A stretch of DNA of 64,000 nt from Candidula unifasciata (taxonomy: Eukaryota > Mollusca > Gastropoda > Stylommatophora > Geomitridae): positions 109,501 through 173,500 of the forward strand of contig CAJHNH020007623.1 of NCBI GenBank assembly GCA_905116865.2. Direction: 5' to 3'. Below are positions 58,201 through 64,000 of this stretch, piece by piece; the first letter of the stretch is position 1, and every line of letters begins with the position of its first letter. The notes beneath the pieces were generated by a model. It saw nothing but the letters and a program-made list of their open reading frames with translations. It did not search any database and was not told the DNA's origin. A program made the position numbers and the translations under genes.

Positions 58201-60365
58201 AGATGCATGCTGTTAGAAATATAATTTTTGTAGTTCTGTTTGTCCCACGCCATAACTAATTGTTTATATATATGATTTTTACCTGTTTCTTGATGCGCTG
58301 CCCCTTTTGTTTTTTATTATTAATCTTGTTTTTCTACCTTCGCCTTTAAAGGAGAGTTTGGGATGCTGTGTTGTGGTTTACAGCTAGGCTGCAGTATTTG
58401 TACCTTTTGGCCCAGCACATACAGTTTTAGCAAACATCTAATTAGTTACATTTTATGATCTGTTTGTTAAGGGGATAGTGAGTCTCTCCCCCAAATGAAC
58501 ACCCAAAGCCCACACAGAAAATTAAGTATTGATGAGTTAAAATAAGGCAGTTATGGGGTAGAACATGTTAAAATAATAACTAACACCCACACACAAAAAA
58601 GTTAATGAAACAAAAGATTATGAAAGATTAGAAATCTATACTATGCATAGAATGACTCATGTATTATATGTATGATAAATATCTTGAGTTGTCTAGTACT
58701 GAAAAGGATAAAACTCAGTTGTCCACCAGTATCATAAACACACACACTTTATGTTTTGCTTTGTGTTTTTTTAAATCTGTTCATGTAATACTGTATAACA
58801 GTTAGCTCAAATGGCATTTATATTTTAACACTTTACTGTAATTATTTACAGGTGTTTGTTCCTCTGGAACACCGTGTTTGGGCCCAAAAATTTATCCATG
58901 ACTGGCGCCAAGAGCACAACATTTTAGAGCCTGAAACCAGAGCAGACGATGTCCTGCTAGAATGTGATGCCACCGATAAAGAAACTGGCCAGGGCAACGT
59001 TACAGTTCCAGAAGATTATGCCAAATGGATGCGCAAGTTTCTTGCCAGATGGCATCTGTGTAGGGGGCAGATTGATGGACAGAAAGTTCAAGTAGTTTCT
59101 GGACAGAAAGGAGAATTCAAGGTAATGGGTTTACTGAAATGTTCTATATTTCCTCCAACCTAGTTTTGCAGACTTATTGTTTCATCTGCTGTCACTAGAG
59201 TCTAGAGTGATTTTTCCCTGTCGGATTCTCTGTAGTGAAAGAGAACAACTTAGAAAAAAACCACACAAAAACAGGGAAGCAAGACAGAGGAAAATGACCT
59301 TTTTTTCATATTTCATTAAAAAAAACGCACTCTTACAATTTTCAAAAATCTGCCATAAGAAACCAGAAAAAGAGAAAAAGAAGCAGAAGAAATTTGGAGT
59401 CGGTCAATTTACTCAATAGTATCATGATGCGTCCCATTTTCGGATGCAATTTGTTGTTATTTTAAAGCCCCACGCTGGGCTGTTGCTGGGGTCCCTAATA
59501 TAACCTAACATGTGGGTTGAACAGGGTTTTTGCGACCTGTCCCTGGGTGGTCCTCATCCGAATGGTGGCACTTTGTGTTACCGGGTGTTTATCTCTCGGT
59601 GTGATGTCCTGGTGGAGTTGAACGTCAGTTAGTCAGAGGCATACTGGTCACTCTCCAAAGACACTGTGCCAACCAGATTGAAATTTTTAATCAAAGGATG
59701 TAAACCTTCAGGTAGCTGCTTGAAGGCAGAAAAGTGTTTTCACATTTGCCTATATGTCTCTGTGGTGAAGTGGTCAAGGCACTTGCCTCGCACTCTCAAG
59801 GGCGTGGGTTCATTTCACGGTTGTGCCACATAGTCACAAGTACAATTTTTAAGGAGATCCCTGAGGATTGTTGTTAGAGCTACAGAGCTCATGCTTTGTG
59901 TGACACTCTCGGCAGGCAGCTAGCTATTCTGCGGAGAGAGACCAAGCCATATGGGATAAAACCCGGTGCAACAATGTCGATCCTCACGACTTTAACCTTT
60001 AACACATGCCAATTTCTTCAATGTGTTCTGAGTTTTTCTTAGTAAACAATGCCAATCTAGTGTCCAGGAGGAAACTTGAGGAAGAGCAAGCTTTTTCTCT
60101 AACATTTTTAATGATTGTTGATTGTTTTCCTTCCAGGACTCAGTTCCAAAGAGCTTTAGAAAGTGGGTCAAGTGTTTCTTATGGCAGACGTATGGTAAAG
60201 GAGCTGGGAAAGACGAGGCCAACACACTCAGCAAATATCAGCAATGGCTGCAGGCCTTTCAGCAAAAGTGGTTGGCTGAACAATCAAAAGACGGGAACAT
60301 AGATGAACTGGTCCTGACAAGCAGTGATGAGGAAACTGCTGCAGGTCCACTCTCAGATGCCACTG
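49073..60365 (+). CDS. Unrecognised p62-like PB1 protein with GQHFG-rich region and four Trp-rich tandem modules (3' end outside window)
   Basis: Coding exons: 49073-49249, 51288-51383, 51779-52434, 53134-53388, 57949-58113, 58852-59121 and 60137-60365. Phases agree (1, 1, 0, 0, 0, 0, 1) provided one base is added at the CCC of 49135-49137. At least 616 residues. Residues 1-91 are a p62-type PB1 ('VIKAYLEG', 'VEVRRI', 'DSDGDLVMMSSDEEL', 'LKVYIA'), with both basic and acidic faces, so head-to-tail polymerisation is expected from family knowledge. Residues 92-310 are low complexity, rich in Gly, His, Phe, Met and Gln. From 311 on, four exons each carry a Trp-rich helical pair. No ZZ, UBA or catalytic domain is seen. 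No in-frame stop follows exon 60137-60365 before its phase-1 donor, so the gene continues. Function unknown; scaffold or condensate component related to p62 is inference. Confidence 0.8.
50471..50962 (+). repeat. Two tandem copies of repeat family R
   Basis: Copies 50519-50702 and 50763-50945 share 'tgaagcccyacyctggctyt', 'tggcacttygtgtcatcggg' and 'tgtttatcgcttgtgtgatg'. The short motif 'aactgtgcctgc' occurs before, between and after them (50470, 50721, 50964), so the pair looks like a tandem duplication of a 245-bp segment. Confidence 0.8.
51288..51383 (+). CDS. PB1-gene exon: second half of PB1
   Basis: Acceptor 'cttcgaatcag', phase 1 in and out (gtaagt), 96 nt, the same length and phases as SQSTM1 exon 2 (36350-36445). 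'DSDGDLVMMSSDEELMEAV' is the acidic OPCA motif, closer to human p62 ('DEDGDLVAFSSDEEL') than the window's own SQSTM1. Confidence 0.93.
51384..51630. repeat. Degenerate (ATCC)n array
   Basis: 'catccatccatcc'-type repeats fill the intron start after the PB1 exon. Confidence 0.85.
51779..52434 (+). CDS. PB1-gene exon: low-complexity GQHFGPMG region
   Basis: Acceptor 'ttttctttcag', phase 1 in, phase 0 out (gtgagt), 656 nt. It opens with a charged stretch ('VEGVKETESDKAEQTQAHG'), then 'DDPFGAGWPFMGPMGMPFPP', then repeats of GQHFGPMG (52095-52200), then His/Phe/Gly-rich sequence and a short Cys/Glu tail. Predicted disordered. Another frame is open across the repeats but has no sensible composition. 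Confidence 0.88.
52850..53060. repeat. Poly-G tracts and AT-rich repeats
   Basis: G runs at 52841-52859 and 53041-53050, with degenerate 'aaataaatatacaaac' repeats between them. Confidence 0.8.
53134..53388 (+). CDS. PB1-gene module exon 1
   Basis: Phase 0 at both ends, 85 codons. First motif 'VPVAHRRWAKIYIRNWRVHN', then a Ser/Glu linker, second motif 'VPGAYAAWLDAFLLKWHKR'. It ends 'DSDEKKKLK' before gtaagt. Confidence 0.88.
53497..53673. mobile_element. hAT-like MITE with perfect 8-bp target duplication
   Basis: CTTTACAC at 53489-53496 and again at 53674-53681. Termini 'cagtgtttcccaaact' and 'agtttgggaatctctg'. 177 bp. The right end matches the longer element at 13919-14532. Confidence 0.92.
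53726..53815 (+). pseudogene. Partial duplicate of the end of module exon 1 with its donor
   Basis: 'gataaaaagaaactgaaggt' + 'aagtggagataactcatgc' and the following 'taatgatggtcttctct' repeat, with a few changes, the 3' end of exon 53134-53388 and the start of its intron. No good acceptor precedes it, so it is probably not an exon. Confidence 0.7.
53960..54310 (+). mobile_element. LINE C-terminal fragment, degenerate
   Basis: 'AAGVTRTDKI', 'EIRRRLGLKPVI', 'FGCLLRTTRYHLPQG' with interspersed stops; same region as 9690-9855 and 2844-3158. Confidence 0.6.
54325..57000 (+). repeat. Family A SINE split by an LTR element
   Basis: Left part 54325-54384 ('gtgtggtttctggggcccca'), right part 56779-57000 ('aagcatgttgtaggagttga' + 'ctaattggga', 'aggaacttacagctggcg', tail 'aaaaaaagaagaaaaag'). 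Confidence 0.85.
54385..56778. mobile_element. Probable solo LTR (or non-coding LTR element), 2394 bp
   Basis: Inserted into a family A SINE with a 5-bp target duplication CTCCC (54380-54384 and 56779-56783). The ends are TGTGACG...CGTCACA, i.e. the TG...CA of LTRs within a 7-bp inverted repeat. No internal direct repeat of the ends and no gag/pol frame, so a solo LTR is favoured. It lies in the intron between module exons 1 and 2 of the PB1 gene. Confidence 0.8.
57949..58113 (+). CDS. PB1-gene module exon 2 (shortened)
   Basis: Acceptor 'tttttaatttcag', phase 0 at both ends, 55 codons. First motif 'VPLEFRKWAKWYLTRHFGKK' is well kept. The second is eroded to 'MENLHKKGWKKAVK', with only one Trp. 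Strongly basic. Donor gtaagt. Confidence 0.85.
58366..58515 (-). repeat. Family A' repeat
   Basis: Read on +: 'gtgttgtggtttacagctag', 'gctgcagtatttgtacc', 'ttttggcccagcacatacag', 'cccaaagcccacacag'. Confidence 0.65.
58852..59121 (+). CDS. PB1-gene module exon 3
   Basis: Acceptor 'attatttacag', phase 0 at both ends, 90 codons. First motif 'VPLEHRVWAQKFIHDWRQEH', acidic linker, second motif 'VPEDYAKWMRKFLARWHLC'. Donor gtaatg. Confidence 0.88.
59437..59625 (+). repeat. Dispersed repeat family R
   Basis: 'ttaaagccccacgctgggct', 'aacagggtttttgcgacctg', 'tggtggcactttgtgttacc', 'gggtgtttatctctcggtgt'. Confidence 0.78.
59755..59995 (+). repeat. tRNA-derived SINE family E (good copy)
   Basis: 'tctgtggtgaagtggtcaag' (A box), 'gcgtgggttcatttcacgg' (B box), body ending 'gggataaaacccggtgcaac' and 'cctcacgactttaacc'. 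Confidence 0.78.
60137..60365 (+). CDS. PB1-gene module exon 4 and start of an acidic tail
   Basis: Acceptor 'ttttccttccag', phase 0 in, phase 1 out (gtaagt). First motif 'VPKSFRKWVKCFLWQTYGKG', second 'LSKYQQWLQAFQQKWLAEQ'. It is followed by 'NIDELVLTSSDEET', a hydrophobic triad plus acidic/Ser run resembling a SUMO-interacting motif. The next exon is not found before the window end. Confidence 0.87.
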
Positions 60366-60506
60366 GTAAGTCTCAGTTTGTCATATAAGTGAATTATTTG
60401 CTGATTTATATCATTATTTAATAGTCTGTATGATCTGTAATCATCCTTGTGACTTTATTACCATCAGTAAGTATTAAATATTCATCCGAGGGATATGTGT
60501 GTGTGC

Positions 60507-61924
<1,418 letters not shown>

Positions 61925-64000
61925 AAAGTTAAATTAAGAATCAACATCATAGCACTGGGGATACCCCAATAAGCCATCCGTCCCCATTTTCAGCAGCAAA
62001 TGAAGAGTTCCAGTTCGAATGGCACCAGTAACTGTTTGACTGTATATCCGTCTCGCCCTTCCCTTGAGTGTTGAGCGTCAACCAGATCCCCTGGTAACTC
62101 CTCGCAGCACCATTATCATCAGACCGCAATGATCTCTTTGTGCCTACGCACTGTCCATTTGCTCCCCAATGGCCCTCACAATATCTAGCTTGTCATACAT
62201 CATTTCACCACCAAGTGGTGCAGAACTGGCCAGTCTATCTGCCTGCTCATTTCCCAACACACTGGAGAAAATATCCAAACGATACTAACTACCTGGGACC
62301 TCTGAAGTGATGCTTGCCACTCTACACGGAGCATACCTGTCTCCAGCTTTCTCAACATGCTCTGTGAGTCGATGACAATCACAGCATGTGTGTACAGCTG
62401 ATTCTCAAGCCAGCAGAAGGAAGCAGTGACTGCCTCCACCTTCATTCTCAAACTAGATGTTGTTTTATTATATGCCAGGCTCTGCTGCACTACAAACCTC
62501 CATGCACTCCGTCTGCCCCTCAACACAGAGACATCTGTATAGATTGTCACATCACTTGAGTGGGAATTGTCATGAATTATTTATTGAGCTTCTGATTCTG
62601 CAGCGCCAGCTGGCCAGTCCTTGCGCTCACAACCCAAAGTGATAAGAACTGCACAAGTCTGAAACTTGTTTTGACCCACTCTTTACCTCGCACAAATTTA
62701 TCAAGCCTACACACATGTCTGATTATGTCTTCAGCTTGCAGCATCCAAGACCTTTCTCTTTTCAGTCTGTGATCTTAGATCTACCCAGGGTTTCATGCAA
62801 GAGGTACTTCTTGTCTGCAGCTACTCTGAGATATGACTGATATCAGCTGACTGTTTGATATAGTAAGCATTCCAATCCATAATCTATCACTGACAGGATC
62901 ACATGTTGGAACATTGTGAACAACATTCTTTCTTCCATGTCCATTGTTGCCATACACTTGAGAGCATTGATTCCTTTTTGGCATTTCACCGCAACTGCCT
63001 CCACACGATCCCTATAGGACATGTTTCTATCGAAAGTGATACCTAGGTATCTCAGTTTGCTTGATCTTTTGATTTAATTGTTATCAATTTTGAGGCTTGG
63101 AACATTAGCTTTTACAGTTCTATTGTCCAGAGAGCACCAAAAAACAGCCGCCTTTTCTGAGTTGATGACAGCACCCATTTCTGCACACCAGTCAGTCACT
63201 TTGTCTACAGCTGCCTGTAGATCTTTGGCTATCTGTTGCCTATTACTCCCCTGCCTATATGCAATAACATCATCAGCAAATGCCAATATCCTTCCAACAC
63301 CTGGTGCTTCAAGTTCTGCAATCTTGCTTGTATGCACATTGAAGAGCACTGGTGAAATTGCAGAACCATGGGACAGTCCCGGGGTGATATTACATGGTTC
63401 TGAAGTCCATGTACCCATGCGAAGGGAAACCATACGTGAATGCAGGACAGTTGCTATCCAGTTTACAAGCCAGGGACAGAACCCCTTCTTCGTGAGTGCA
63501 GATAGCAAAATATCATATCTGACTATTGTAGACATTCTCAAGATCTAATGCTGCCTCAACTGTCTACTCTCTGTCCTGGAAGCCCTCATAAACATCACAA
63601 GCAAAAGTAGCTGCATTTAACCAGGTATCTTTTCGTTGCCAGTAACTACCCAAACATTTAGGCAGAAGCTCTTCCTTTTCCAAAAAACATTTGTAGTTTA
63701 ACAGCAATATTCTTCACAAGCACCTTTCCCAAAGTATTTTGTAGGATGATAATCAGAAAGCCGCTGAGTCTGGAATGATCTTTACCTGGTTTTGGAAGAG
63801 GGATTAGGTAGCTGTGTAGCCAGTCCTTGGGTACTGAGCTGTTCTGATGCTCTGGTTGAAATGAAAAGCCTTCTCCCTCAAGTCTTCATCACTCATACTC
63901 TTCATATGAACTACGTCTGGCCCCGGTGCAGTGTTTTTTGCAACATATATTTTGTATCCTCTACCCTAATGATATCCTGAAAATAGTTTTCATTTATAGG
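61925..64000 (-). mobile_element. I-like LINE with RT and RNase H, degenerate, running off the window
   Basis: On -, from the right edge: 'APGPDVVHMKSMSDEDL' and 'IPLPKPGKDHSRLSGFL' (RT motif 1/2 region, broken frame); 63541-63074 'PGLSHGSAISPVLFNV' and 'ILAFADDVIAYRQGSN' with the catalytic FADD; 62550-62200 'MTIYTDVSVLRGR' and 'AVIVIDSQSML', the RNase H D and D-S-x-x motifs; then the family 3' end. Frameshifts and stops show it is inactive. Order RT-RNase H fits the I group. Confidence 0.87.

Noticed and set aside
62457..63548. Open frames on + over the LINE
   Set aside because: Antisense shadows of the RT and RNase H frames on -.

Overview
This is eukaryotic, intron-rich, repeat-heavy DNA, most likely from a lophotrochozoan and probably a gastropod mollusc. 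That assignment is an inference from animal-type genes with well conserved exons, long introns, many tRNA-derived SINE relics, RTE- and I-like LINE fragments, mariner and hAT elements, and a SPIN-like hAT element of a kind reported from a pond snail. Nothing bacterial or viral was found.

Three protein-coding loci are supported. (1) A START-domain lipid-transfer gene of the STARD10 (PCTP-like) type lies on the + strand in six coding exons, 1793-13441. (2) The autophagy receptor p62/sequestosome-1 (SQSTM1) lies on the - strand in seven coding exons, 38299 down to 26462, with PB1, ZZ and UBA domains in the expected order. (3) Head-to-head with it on the + strand, from 49073 to at least 60365 and probably past the window, is a gene I do not recognise. 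It starts with a p62-type PB1 domain whose two internal intron positions and phases match those of SQSTM1. It then departs completely: a Gly/His/Phe/Met-rich disordered exon (GQHFGPMG repeats), followed by four phase-0 exons that each encode a paired Trp-rich helical motif with the signature VPxxxRxWAxxY/F and VPxxYxxWxxxFLxxW. This is the best candidate for an undescribed protein family here.

All three genes need a one-base correction at a three-base homopolymer (TTT 1944-1946, GGG/CCC 34831-34836, CCC 49135-49137) to give one continuous reading frame. This looks like residual long-read indel error rather than three independent pseudogenes, although the SQSTM1 case can also be explained by an alternative splice acceptor.

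The space between the two PB1 genes (38.3-49 kb) holds candidate regulatory sequence. A perfect CLEAR/TFEB palindrome is at 40269-40278, a three-unit heat-shock element at 44861-44873, and an NRF1-like site at 44938-44949. A DNA transposon relic carrying near-CLEAR E-boxes sits in SQSTM1 intron 1.

The remainder is repeats: a 2.5-kb minisatellite (21.55-24.09 kb), large AT, CTA/GTA, AAG and tetranucleotide microsatellites, two mariner relics, a 2.4-kb probable solo LTR (54385-56778), hAT MITEs with clear 8-bp target duplications, foldback elements, at least five tRNA-derived or AAG-tailed SINE families, and degenerate LINE fragments including an I-like element leaving the right edge of the window.
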